Part shown: positions 49,700-60,599 of the stretch, piece by piece
How positions within the stretch are numbered: position 1 is the first letter of the stretch
Layout: each line of letters begins with the position of its first letter
Assembly (NCBI RefSeq): GCF_905163445.1
Contig: NC_053199.1
Span: 11,674,001 to 11,738,000, forward strand
DNA: 64,000 bases
Origin: Pararge aegeria
Lineage: Eukaryota; Arthropoda; Insecta; Lepidoptera; Nymphalidae
Direction of reading: 5' to 3'
Program-made: the position numbers and the translations under genes
Notes under the pieces: generated by a model
What the model was told of the DNA's origin: nothing
The model's database searches: none
Seen by the model: only the letters and a program-made list of their open reading frames with translations

Positions 49700-51150
49700 G
49701 AGCCATTGTGAAAGATTATTTGTGTCCAGCAGCAAACTTTTGCGTTATGGACCAGTCAAACTCTACATATTTATGGTGTGTTAGTAACTCGTATTTTTTT
49801 TTTGTAAGGTAGGTACATATTAAATTATTAAACAGTTACAAATGAACAATAAGATTAGTCATGACTAAAATCTTAATTAAAAATACAGATTTGAGTTAAG
49901 TAATCAACAAGCGTGGAATATAGCTGTGGTAAACATAATACCTAGTTAACTCCAAAAACAATGTGGTTATTTCGTAACAATAGACGAAATGTATAGGAAA
50001 AAACAAACAAATTTTGGTGAATAAGTACTTAATTTTTTTTCCATAAATTTGTTATATTAATTTTAGTAAACAGATTAATAGAGTAACTAATGTGTTTAAA
50101 CTAAGGAAAGTTACTTACCACAGTAGCAATTTACGAGGATTAAGCGAAAGATCACTCAATTCCCGAAAAGGGAATTATCTCGTAAAGAAGTTCTTTCAGT
50201 GAAAAATGTTCTGTAAATCACATGAACAAGAAAACTCCCGTCAAATATCACTTGAGGTAAACATTTCACGTCACTTCCAGTCCTTAGTACCTGCATAAGG
50301 TGCTCTGAGCCTTCTTAGAGATCAATGTTGGGTTTTTAAAATGAAAACATCGGTAGCGAGTTAATAAAAAATAAAAAAATAAGGCTTTTTACAAGGCGTG
50401 TTTTCATCGAGATTGAGCGCGAGTATATGGTGATTGAAGGCACGCGCGCTTGCCTTAGCTACTGTGAACGCACTATTCGCCCCACCTTGGAGGCTTGATG
50501 ATATTGTATCTGACAATTATCTCGTATTAGCTGACATTCAGTTCCGTAGTTTTGTCAACACTTAGGAAGTGTCATCTCAATAATATTTTGCAAGCCATCT
50601 TGATATAACTATCAATTAATTATTATAATCAAAATAATATGACGATTATTACAAACAATAAATTAATTCACACAGCTACGTTAAATTCTGAGTACTTGTT
50701 TAGGATTTTCAAATAATTAAGTAGGTACTATGTAATATCAGATCTTTCCTATAGGTATACATAAATCTGTGCCCACAATATGGTGAATCTGACTTCTATA
50801 GTGCCCAGAGAGATCTTTATTATAGGTACACCTATAGTTATTATTAACCCTTTAATCAAATAAAGAAACTTGCGTTTTGATGCAGTGTAGCAATATGAGT
50901 AGGTTATCTCGATAGTAACAACTTAGTTATTAAGATTAAAAAGTGCCATAAAGTGACGCAATTGTGCGTAATTTATGCTATAATGTGAATTTTTCATTCA
51001 AAAGATATGAAAAAAAAAACATAAATAAAGTTATTTATTAACGTCAATATATAATTTCTATTGACGCTTCATTATGCAGTTACTAGGTTATTTTTAAGGT
51101 TTTTTATATTTCTACTGTTTTAACTATACATATATATGTGTCCTAACAGA
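49700..51150. other. Repeat-poor stretch
   Basis: I see none of the window's SINE, MITE or LINE families between about 49.7 and 51.15 kb, in contrast to flanking DNA. No coding frame is visible. It contains the candidate non-coding exon described at 50120-50300. Confidence 0.4.
50120..50300 (-). other. Candidate distal 5' non-coding exon or promoter
   Basis: On the minus strand an unremarkable non-repetitive segment ends in the strong donor consensus GTAAGTAAC (50119-50111). The acceptor of the first coding exon of the MFS gene (above 24920) requires an upstream exon, and this is the best repeat-free donor I noticed. The upper boundary and the link to that gene are guesses. Confidence 0.25.
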
Positions 51151-51164
51151 CTTCTAGAACTTGT

Positions 51165-51250
51165 GACTTATAGAACTCTCAGGCATGCAGGTTTCACGAT
51201 GTTTTCCTTCACAATTTAAAGCAGGTTATATTTGAATTGCTTAAATTAAA
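51165..51250 (-). repeat. SINE (abundant family), short fragment
   Basis: It contains atagaactctcaggcatgca, ggtttcacgatgttttcctt and cacaatttaaagcaggttat. Confidence 0.6.
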
Positions 51251-51349
51251 ATCAAATTAAATATTCTAGTATTCTTGGGCATTTCATTAACTAAGATTAT
51301 AATTGTCCTTTTAAGTCTATCATTCAGATAAATACTATAGAATAAATAA

Positions 51350-51655
51350 TGGGCCAGCATGGTGGACTACGGTCTCAAGCCCTTCTCATTAATGACAAGG
51401 TTGCTTGGAAGCATCCGGCTCCGCTTTCATCTCTCACAAGATAGAAAAATTAATGTTAAAATGTAAATTGTTGATGTTGGAAAAGAGCAACTGCTGAGTT
51501 TCTTGCCGGCTTCTTCTCGGAGCAGTCAGACTTGACGTTTCAAAAGTGCTTATATTAGGCCTACTTGAAATAAATGAATTTTGAATTTCATTGTTCGAGG
51601 ACACCCGTGCCCTGTAGTAGGCTGGTAATGGTTTGATATGATGATGATTGCTTAT
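51350..51655 (+). repeat. SINE tail interrupted by a LINE tail
   Basis: The left part gggccagcatggtggactac ggtctcaagcccttctcatt and the right part cacccgtgccctgtagtagg ctggtaatgg belong to the abundant SINE. Between them (about 51405-51597) is gcaactgctgagtttcttgc cggcttcttctcgg...gcctacttgaaataaatgaa ttttgaattt, a LINE 3' end with a TTGAATTT tail. Confidence 0.65.
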
Positions 51656-52264
51656 TATTTTGTTAACATTATATTATTTTTTCGCTTGCTAAAGCTTAGT
51701 TTACGTACCCCAATCGCTAGGCCGCGTATTTTGTTCGTATTGTGGAACGGAACGACAGCTGCAAGCGTAACATTATTTATCAATAAATTCTATAATAATT
51801 AGCAGGATCTTCACTCTTTTCTTCTAATTTCTGCACATGGGAACCGGGGCGAGTAACTTGTGTTGCATAAATCAAATGCGATGCATAAAATCAATAAAAA
51901 TGTCTGATTAAAACCAACCCTAACTAATATAAAAAAATGATGGATCCATCAGCCAAATATTCTTTTGTTTTCAAGACTAGAATATTATTATACTCGCATA
52001 GAACTGTAATTACACGCAAAATTATAAAACATTGTGTCTTTATTTATTTAAGTGGGCACATGGCCTGCAGAATATTTAAGTTTGGAAATTAGGAACAAAG
52101 AGTTTCTTATCAAAACAATACTGGAACGTACGCCAAGTAATGTTATTTAGTATTCTCTGATCTAATGATCCAGACGTCTGTATGAACAGGGTAATGACTA
52201 ATGTGTTTTCAGAGGCTGCGATTTAAGGCGAAAATTGTATGCTCGAAGACGTTGTTTCGTGACC

Positions 52265-52615
52265 TACCTGGCGCAGCAGTGAGTAGTGTTGATTTAAGTG
52301 AGATGTCCCGGGATTGATCCCCGACTAGGGAAAATTGGGAATTTATAATTGCTGATTTGATCTACTCTGGTCTGTTGGGAGGCTTCTGCCGTGGCTAGTT
52401 ACCACCCCACAAACAAAGACGTGCCGAAAAGCGATTAAGCGTTCTAGAACGTGTCGCGTAAAAGCCAAATCATGATATATATAATGGTATTAATCATGTA
52501 TATATATATATATACCCTTAAAAGGTTAGCCCGTTATCTTTCTCTGTTTTTATGTTAGACTGCATGATCACTCATCAGCTGGTGAGATTACACTCAAGGG
52601 CTAATTATAGTAAAA
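52265..52615 (+). repeat. tRNA-derived SINE (second family), full copy
   Basis: It starts cctggcgcagcagtgagtag and contains gggattgatccccgactagg, ctactctggtctgttgggag, ccgtggctagttaccacccc, a (TA)n run at 52498-52515 and the tail ctcatcagctggtgagatta cactcaagggcta ending in poly(A). Confidence 0.7.
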
Positions 52616-52934
52616 TAAAAAAAAAATATTATTAGAAAAAACATAATAATGTAAGATAAATAAATTAAAGGAATATAAATAAATAACACTCCCATTCCAC
52701 AGTTTATTTCTCGTACATACAACCTCATAAAACATGCCTTTGTCGAAAACATTCAGACACACGCACACACGCACACACGCACCCATGATCTCGATCCGTC
52801 CGCGAAGTCACCGTGGATCAGGCCTGAAACCAGCCCTGCACGCTTAACAGTTTTTTTATCACTTTCTATACATGGCACCCACCTTGTTTCTTTTATTATA
52901 AGGTATATTTTCGCTGAATTAACGGTTTTTTTTT

Positions 52935-53115
52935 TTTTTTAAATAAATAAATATATCAGCCCCGAAGTAAGCGAAGCTTGAGTTATAGGTACTATGATAA
53001 CTATTTAATAATTTTATGAATAATATACATAAATACTTATATAATATAATAATATGCAGATAAATACCGAAACACTGAAAAACATTTATATTCATCACAC
53101 AAACATTTACAAGTT
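52935..53115 (-). repeat. Metulj-like SINE, minus-strand copy lacking the head
   Basis: The reverse complement reads aatgtttgtgtgatgaatat aaatgtttttcagtgtttcg and ends with cttcgcttacttcggggctg. The tRNA-like head is absent. Confidence 0.65.
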
Positions 53116-53370
53116 TCAAACTCACATTGTTTTCCTTAAATTTAAATCGATTTATATTTATTTGCTTAAACGGTCCCTCTGAAAGTACGGACGAAGTTTA
53201 AACCACCAGGCTATCACAATAAAAAAAAAATACTTACAGAATTTTAAAGAGAGATAGAGTCAGTTAGAGGTAGCTCTAAACGTTATCAAAGATTTCAAAT
53301 AAATATTGGTTTTATGCTTTGTTTAACAATATCTTACACGCTGATGCTAGCTTAAAAGTTTTACTACTTA

Positions 53371-53462
53371 CAGACTAACTGTACATTTAGTTTACCTATT
53401 GTAAACTAACTATACATTTAGTCTACCCATACCTATAGTAAAGTAATTGTACAGTTAGTCTG
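53371..53462. repeat. Inverted repeat with internal direct repeats
   Basis: Arms cagactaactgtaca (53371-53385) and tgtacagttagtctg (53448-53462) flank related partial copies (aactaactatacatttagtc). Confidence 0.7.
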
Positions 53463-53620
53463 TGTTTAAAATAAGATGAACTAGCGACCGCAGTGGCATT
53501 GGCTAAAAGACTGCGCTCGGTAAAAATAAGCTTACGTTTTACCGCCCATATTTCTGGTTTATACTTTTCTACGTTTCAACAGCTTTTTAGGATTCCGTGA
53601 CAAAAAATTGCCGACGGGAC

Positions 53621-53762
53621 CAGTGGCGTGCACAGAGTTTTTGACCAGGGTATGCATAAAGAAGGAAAATGGCATAAAATGGAAAAATCCTTCCCTTTTA
53701 TGAGTAATACAAAATTTTTAGGGTATGCAGTGCTTGTGTGCATGTGTGAAGTGCACGCCACT
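53621..53762 (-). mobile_element. CAGTGGCGTGCA TIR element
   Basis: The 142-base copy has both termini (cagtggcgtgcacagag and gaagtgcacgccact) and the conserved ggtatgca...taaaatggaaaa interior. It has no coding capacity. The four near-complete copies of this family are 133-144 bases long. Confidence 0.75.
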
Positions 53763-54096
53763 AAACGGGACCATATTACTTTGCCTTCGCTGTAAGTCTT
53801 TCTGTCAGCGGACCGTATAATTCCCAAATCTTAATAGGCAGAGTTATAATTTGCACAGTAACGTGCCAATTATCTTGTACACAACTGTCTAAACTTATAT
53901 GGTAGATCTGAAAATACTAGTGCTTTCTTATTCACATTCGGATGGCACAACTTTAGGACCGGGTTAGAGATTTGTGTATGCGACATATCGGCGGTAATGT
54001 GTATTTCTTTTGCAGTTATATCAAAAAATAAAAAATAAATCAAAATTAAAGGTTTGGATTATAGGTGCTTTAGATAAATAACGTCATCACCAGTGC

Positions 54097-54229
54097 CAGT
54101 GGCGTACATTTCATACATGAACAAATGCACTGCCTAACCTTAATTTTTTTACTCGGTCAGAATAAGGGTCTTTCCATATTATATCTTCTTTCTGCTCTAC
54201 CCTTGTCCAAAACCATTTGCACGCCACTG
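54097..54229 (+). mobile_element. CAGTGGCGTGCA TIR element
   Basis: Termini cagtggcgtacatttcatac and ccatttgcacgccactg bound a 133-base element. Its interior is more diverged than that of the copies at 54.65 and 60.41 kb. Confidence 0.75.
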
Positions 54230-54653
54230 TTTAATACTTTTGTATTTATCAACTTGGCACGGAATCCTTCGAATGCAAGTCCAACTCGTGTTTAGCCAGT
54301 TTTTTAGTGTTAATATCGTAAGAGTTACGCCATTTCCTAAAATAAAAATTCATACGAACATTTTAATTGCGAAAGTTTTGCAACTGATTGAAAAATTGAT
54401 TAGAAACCAGAACCCCAATTATCATTGATACGAGTTTGAAGAAAAAAAATGAGTTTATGTTTACAGTAAGTCAATATAATCTAATTTTATTAAAGTAATG
54501 AACAATTGAAATATAATTTTTTTTTATAGCTGTTTTTATAACTAATATTACATCAATTATGAGTAATGTTATTGTATGTATGTATATATATAAATATCTA
54601 ATTCTATTTTTGTAGTGTTTATATCTTTTTTATTGCACCACCTACCCTCACAT

Positions 54654-54797
54654 CAGTGGCGTGCACTTCATACATGCACAAGAGCACTGCATACCCTAAA
54701 ATTGATATTAAAACTCGTATATGAGGAGATTTTTACAGTTTTATACAATTTTCCTGCTTTATGCATACCCTGGTAAGAAACCCAGTGCACGCCACTG
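54654..54797 (+). mobile_element. CAGTGGCGTGCA TIR element, best copy
   Basis: The 144-base copy runs from cagtggcgtgcacttcatac to aacccagtgcacgccactg, with internal gcataccctaaaattgatat and tttatgcataccctggtaag that mirror each other imperfectly. Confidence 0.8.
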
Positions 54798-54814
54798 CCT
54801 CACATCTATGTTTG

Positions 54815-55045
54815 TTGCCTTTACCGACTTTCGTTGGCTGGAAGAGATCGTCACCTGTAAGGCTACCAAATTACCTCTTGCTCTTTGTTTATATCTCTAT
54901 AACTAGAATGAATGAATGAATACACTTTTATTGTACACCAAAGAAAAAAAGTAGTTACAGAGATATAAATACATATCAAGAGAGTACAATTTAGTGGAAC
55001 TAACTACTTTTTTCTTTGGTGTAGAATAAAATTGAATTCATTCAT
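54815..55045. repeat. Three LINE-tail fragments in alternating orientation
   Basis: A plus-strand end (tctttgtttatatctctata act then gaatgaatgaat) meets a minus-strand end (acacttttattgtacaccaa agaaaaaaagtagttacaga gatata), followed by a plus-strand end (actaactacttttttctttg gtgta). All belong to the (ATTC)n-tailed family at 45.8 kb. Confidence 0.6.
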
Positions 55046-55426
55046 AAATTGAAAATCGAATATAAATAATTCTTGTTGGTATTTAACAATAATATATTTA
55101 TTGGTTGTCGTCTAGAAATGATTTACATAAGGTAAAATGTGGTTCGTACGCATAAAGTAAGAAAATGATAAAAATTGCCAACGGAACAAAATATAATGCA
55201 CTAGCTTCAGCCTGTGGTCTTACTTAAATTATGAATTTGATGAAAATTATTAAGAAATGTCAAAAGTCCAATAGTTACAGCTACTTCAAAACACTAAAGG
55301 TCAGCCTTTATTCTTTTGGTTTAGGGAACTTTTTGTTTTTAGATTGATAGAACCCAGAGCGGTATAGCAAGTTAAAAAAAAAGATTTAGTGAGTAGGTTC
55401 TAGTATTGCTTAAAAATAAAATAGAC

Positions 55427-55846
55427 GTTTTCGACTGATCACATGAGGAAACAGGTTCAAGAAAAAAAAAAGAGGCCATTTTTGGCACGTTTTCCACTGA
55501 TCGCCTGAGGAAACTGGTAAGGATCAGAAAAAGAAGCCATTTTTGGTACGTTTTCTACTGATTACCTGAGGAAACAGGTAAGGAACAGAAAAACAACCCA
55601 TTTTTGGCAAGTTTTCCACTGATCACATGAGGAAACAGATAAGGAACTGGAAAAGAAGCCACTTTTGGCACGTTTCCCACTCATCACTTGAGGAAACAGG
55701 TAAGGAACAGAAAAACAAGTCATTTTTGTTAGGTTTTCCACTGATAACATGAGGAAACAGGTAGGGAGCAGAAAAAGAAGTCATTTTTGGCACGTTTGCC
55801 ACTGATCAATGATGATCTGTGAAAACAAGTTAGGAACAGAAAAATC
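55427..55846. repeat. 61-bp minisatellite, seven copies
   Basis: Units start at 55427, 55489, 55550, 55611, 55672, 55733 and 55794 (spacing 62, then 61 throughout). The consensus holds gttttccactgatcacatga, ggaaacaggtaaggaacaga and aaaagaagccatttttggca. The last unit carries a short internal insertion and loses the final third. Confidence 0.92.
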
Positions 55847-56339
55847 TTTAATCCAATCTGAAGTTACAAGATGAAGGATTTTGCAAGTATCTACAGCGCA
55901 TTAAATACAACGCCCACGGCTGCTGAGTTTGTGTACAATGAACACGCGGCATATGGCATGTGCTATACGCCTCATGTTCAGATTGGACTTTATACTCCTT
56001 TTGTGATTATTTTATCACCTTAGAGCAAGTTCTTAGATATCAACAAAATTGGTTAACAGCATAGCTTTCAAAGAGGTGGGTACGGTTAGGTAGGTACTCT
56101 AGGTCTAAGAAACTGTGTAGGAACCTACGGTTTATTTTATCCATAAACGACAAAAAAACATTTTCGTGTTTTTTTACTCCACTACAAATTAGTTCTTGAC
56201 CATCAATCTCACCGGGTGGTATTGTTGATGGAATCTAAGATTGTAGTAGGCTAATCTGTAATGGGGAGATAGCAGGCATTTTAAACCTATGAGCACCCCA
56301 ATTGGTATCTTCGCAGCATCGTACCGGAAAACTGCCAAC

Positions 56340-56760
56340 GTCTTTGTCAGTTGGGTGGAAGCTAACCACGGCCGAAGCCTCACACCAGACTATATTTGAC
56401 GGCCGAGTGGCGCAGTGGGCAGCGACCCTGCTTTCTGAGTCCAAGGTCGTGGGTTCGATTCCCACAACTGGAAAATGTTTGTGTGATGAACATGAATGTT
56501 TTTCAGTGTCTGGGTGTTTATCTGTATATTATAAGTATTTATGTGTATTATATTGATATTGAATATTCATCAGCTATCTCAGTACCCATAACACAAGCTA
56601 CACTTTGGGACTAGATGGCGATGTGTGTATTGTCGTAATATATTTATTTATCATTTATTTATATAAATATCAGAAATTATAAGTTCCCAAATTGCCCAAG
56701 TCGAGGATCGAACGGTACTCCACTTATAAGACCACTGGGCGCACCAGTGAGTCCGTCAAT
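56340..56760. repeat. Nested SINEs: Metulj-like inside the second family
   Basis: A minus-strand copy of the second family (aagctaaccacggccgaagc ctcacaccagac on the left; cagaaattataagttcccaa attgcc to cactgggcgcaccagtgag on the right) is split by a plus-strand Metulj-like SINE at about 56396-56663. That SINE has an intact tRNA-like head: ggccgagtggcgcagtgggc and gtcgtgggttcgattcccac. Confidence 0.8.
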
Positions 56761-57025
56761 GTATCAAATGTTCTTTTTATATTACTTGAGACCACTGTGT
56801 AAGGTTTGCTTTTCCAATAAATGTCACACAAACAGCAATGTATCAAATGTTTTGTATATTACGTAAACTACATATCACGTGCATCGACCTAGAGGAGTGC
56901 CCGCCGCTCGCACAGACCGGTCCATCAAGGTGAAGGTTGATATCAGATGGAGTGCATGCATAAAAAGTTGGTACCATCGACGTTTTTAAATATAATTTTA
57001 TGAACCGAAACATTGTCGCTATTGT

Positions 57026-57080
57026 CGGATCGTAGCTTTTGCATGAAGCCGATAGGGCTTCATGCAAAAGCTACGATCCG
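57026..57080. repeat. Perfect hairpin at the satellite's left edge
   Basis: The arm 57026-57050 (cggatcgtagcttttgcatg aagcc) is the exact reverse complement of 57056-57080; the loop is gatag. The arms use satellite monomer sequence (gaagcc, gatccg). Confidence 0.92.
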
Positions 57081-58562
57081 AAATATTGTCTCTAGCTTCA
57101 TAAGGAAGCTATGTACCAAAGTCATAGCTAACTATTGGCTTTACAAGAAGCCATGATCCGAAACATAGTCGCTAACTATTGGCTTCATAAAAAAAGAGTC
57201 CAAAACATAGTCGCTGACTATTAGCTTCGCAAGTCGTAGCTAACTATTTATTGGCTTTATAAGAAGCTATTATCCGACATATTGTCAGTAACCATTGGCT
57301 TCATAAAAAAAAGTCCAAAACATAGTAGCTGACTATAAGGTTCATAAGGAAGCTATGTTCCCAAATCGCAGTTAACTATTGGCTTTAGAAGCCATGATCC
57401 GAAACATTATCGCTAACTAATGGCTTCATAAAAAAAGTACAAAACACAGTCGCTGACTATAATAAGGTTCATAAGGAAGCTATATTCCCAAATCGCAGCT
57501 AACTATTGTATTTAGAATCCATGATCCGAAACATTATCGCTAACTAATGGCTTCATAAAAAAAGTCAAAAACATAGTCGCTGACTATAAGGTTCATAAGG
57601 AAGCTATGTTCCCAAATCGCAGTTAACTATTGTCTTTAGAAGCCATGATCCGAAACATTATCGCTAACTAATGGCTTCATAAAAAAAGTACAAAACACAG
57701 TCGCTGACTATAATAAGGTTCATAAGGAAGCTATATTCCCAAATCGCAGCTAACTATTGTCTTTAGAATCCATGATCCGAAACATTATCGCTAACTAATG
57801 GCTTCATAAAAAAAGTACAAAACACAGTCGCTGACTATAATAAGGTTCATAAGGAAGCTATATTCCCAAATCGCAGCTAACTATTGTCTTTAGAAGCCAT
57901 GATCCGAAACATTATCGCTAACTAATGGCTTCATAAAAAAGTCAAAAACATAGTCGCTGACTATAAGGTTCATAAGGAAGCTATGTTCCCAAATCGCAGT
58001 TAACTATTGTCTTTAGAAGCCATGATCCGAAACATTATCGCTAACTAATGGCTTCATAAAAAAAGTACAAAACACAGTCGCTGACTATAATAAGGTTCAT
58101 AAGGAAGCTATATTCCCAAATCGCAGCTAACTATTGTCTTTAGAAGCCATGATCCAAAACATTATAGTTAACTAATGGCTTCATAAAAAAAGTTCAAAAC
58201 ATAGTCGCTGACTATAAGGTTCATAAGGAAGCTATGATCCTAAACATAGTCGGTTACTATTGCCTTGTCCGTAACTATATTGACTGCATAAGAGAGCTAT
58301 GTTCTGAAATCGTCGCTTACTATTAGCTCCGTAAGAGAGCTAAGATTCGAAACATAGAAGCTGTGTGTTGGTACTTCATGACCACTATGACTTTAACATG
58401 AACGTTTACTATTTATTGGCTTCATTAAAGCTGTGATCCAAAACATGGTCGCTAACTATTGGTTTCAACTTAAATCTATGGTCTAAAACATAGTTGCTTA
58501 TTATAGACATAGCAAAAAAGCTTTGAACCGAAACCTGGTCTCTAACTATTGCTTTCAGAAGC

Positions 58563-58655
58563 ACCATAACACAAGCCATAACACAAACTACGCTTACTTT
58601 GGGGCTAGATCGCGATGTGTGTATTGTCCTCGTACATTTATTTATTTAATGAACG
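58563..58655 (+). repeat. Metulj-like SINE 3' fragment within the satellite
   Basis: It contains cataacacaaactacgctta, ctttggggctagatcgcgat and gtgtgtattgtcctcgtaca. Satellite monomers continue on the right (agaagctatgatctgaaaca at ~58688). Confidence 0.7.
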
Positions 58656-59239
58656 CGCTGAAATAACGCTATCTACTGGCATCACAAAGAAGCTATGATC
58701 TGAAACATACTAATAGCTACCTATTCGTAGCGTAAGAACACTTTATCACAGAACAGTTGATAGATGAATGTCCGCCTAGCTCATTCTGCTAATGTCTCAC
58801 AGCATGGCACAGACTTTCTCTGTCTTGAGAAAGGTTTAAAAGCATAGACCCACCAAACCGCTCCAACGCCTGTTGGCGGGCTTCTTTCAACGTATTAAGT
58901 TACTACTAGTACTACTAGTAAAAAACGCATCGTACGAATACATAAATTAATAAGCAAACCAGTCTTACAGTCGTAGCCAATTTAATATATACCATACAGT
59001 ATTAACTTGTCTTAACACGTGATATGAATAATAATAAACCAAGTTAAACTGTACTTAATTGTAATACAGATTCGAAATGTAAATAGAATATGTTTAATTA
59101 GTTTATATATACGTAAACTAAGAAATTTCCGGCGGACTAATTTCATCAAAATTTTACGAACTATAAATTAAGGCATAACTATATTGGCTGCAAAATCACG
59201 GAAGCTGTCCTGTTTTTAATTGTTAAAGACGCACCTAAC

Positions 59240-59425
59240 TTAGAAAAGTTAGATGTGCGTGCTGGCATTCGAACTCTGCCACTAAAAGTAAAACCGAAGT
59301 CCTTATCACTAGACTATCACTGCTCTTCGTATATAAACAATAGTATAACTTTTAAAAATATTGACAGGCCTCCCTCGTATAAAAGCAGTAGCATAACTTA
59401 ATAAATATTGACAGGCCTCTAATCG
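59240..59425. repeat. SINE head (minus) next to a two-copy direct repeat
   Basis: 59240-59330 is the head half of the abundant SINE in reverse (gatgtgcgtgctggcattcg aactctgcc...cactagactatcactg). It is followed by two ~47-base copies of tataa...agtataactt..aaatattgacaggcctc at about 59330-59377 and 59378-59423. Confidence 0.6.
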
Positions 59426-60194
59426 TAGGATCCTTTAGGATATGTTTCTAAGTGCAGCTGCTTCTAATGAAACAAATGCCTACATTTCGCTACACTGATA
59501 AAGTTTAGTATGTAGCCTGTAGGTAGGCATAAGTATCTACGCTAGTGCATTAGGAAAATTCCTGTAAAACTAGTCGTAAGTTGGAAATAAATAACAAATA
59601 GTAATAAACAAATACCAACAAACTATAAGTGTGGTAGAAGACCTGAAATCAGGGACCTTAGAATCGGGGTAAAAAAAAATGTATGGCAACACTTCTCAAA
59701 TATGCTCTGTCTCACAAGCGGCACGCCAACCATTCGTCTATTTACTTCTCTGTAACTGTTTAATAAGTATACGCTGTTCCATACAAAAAAATGGAGTATC
59801 CCTTGGGACCTTTAAAAAAAATACAATCCGTTGAGGGGAGAAAAATAGCAACACATTAAATAACAACAGGTACACAGGAGCTTTATGCATAAAGGTAGAT
59901 AACGTGAGAAATGATTTTGATTCAGGGGCACTAATGAAATGATGAAACTGTAGAGGTACATTACACCGTCTTGATTATTTGTATAATTAAGTACAATGAA
60001 ACTTCTGGATCGCTTATTATTATCTTCAATTAATTATTGAAGATAATAAAATGAAATTATATTATGATTAGCTATCCATCTTAACCATTATGCAAAGGGC
60101 ACGAAGCTACCATTTCTTTCTTAATTTAATAATTCTTTTAATAGAGTGACGGAGGGTGGGTCGATGAAATAAGGATAATTTTTTTTTATAATTT

Positions 60195-60400
60195 TTAATT
60201 GATGGACCAAGAAGAAAGCCCACCTGTGTCCATCCACCAGATGCGTAGGTGTTTTAGATTCATGTGCCGATAACACCTCCAACCACGCCCTTCAGGCCAG
60301 CATTGCGACAATTCTTTGTAGCGGCAGAATTAAGTACCTAAGCATGTGGTAGTACATCCCCGGACGAGCTCTGTCACAAAAATGCTCTACTACTACTTTA
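60195..60400. repeat. Dispersed repeat (accggcaaccacac family), copy 4
   Basis: It contains tgatggaccaagaagaaagc ccacctg, gcgtaggtgttttagattca, acctccaaccacgcccttca, gcgacaattctttgtagcgg and ccccggacgagctctgtcac. Confidence 0.6.
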
Positions 60401-60407
60401 TATATGC

Positions 60408-60551
60408 AAGTGGCGTGCACTTCATACATGCACAAAAGCACTGCATACTCTAAAATTGAAATATAGCTCGTATAGGAGGAGGATATTTTCCATTTTGTGC
60501 AATTTTCATACTGTATGCATACCCTGGTAAGAAACCCAGTGCGCGTCACTG
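60408..60551 (+). mobile_element. CAGTGGCGTGCA TIR element
   Basis: The 144-base copy (aagtggcgtgcacttcatac to cccagtgcgcgtcactg) sits directly beside the preceding dispersed repeat and is very similar to the copy at 54.65 kb. Confidence 0.75.
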
Positions 60552-60599
60552 ATATATGCAATATTGGTTATTCCTATCCCTATCCCTATCCCTTCTAAT

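Larger units (their letters stand above)
57003..58735. repeat. Higher-order satellite array
   Basis: A ~40-49-base monomer (a consensus near tcgctaactattggcttcat, then aagctatgatccgaaacat) repeats throughout. From 57401 to 58155, three monomers form a unit of 127 bases (type A) or 123-124 bases (type B), starting at 57401, 57528, 57652, 57779, 57906 and 58029. Types differ by tataataagg/ctatattccc (A) and tataagg/ctatgttccc (B). Edges are degenerate single monomers. A SINE tail fragment interrupts the array at 58563-58655. Confidence 0.92.

Noticed and set aside
55427..55846. CRISPR array or coding repeat
   Set aside because: The 61-base unit repeats without unique spacers, and 61 is not a multiple of three, so no repeated peptide is kept.
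56396..56470. tRNA gene suggested by A- and B-box-like sequence
   Set aside because: The box sequences belong to a repeated SINE head (also at 21.2 and 60.9 kb), which lacks a convincing cloverleaf acceptor stem and anticodon arm and runs on into the SINE body.
57003..58735. CRISPR array
   Set aside because: Units are contiguous with no unique spacers, the host is an animal, and no cas-like gene is nearby; it is a satellite.
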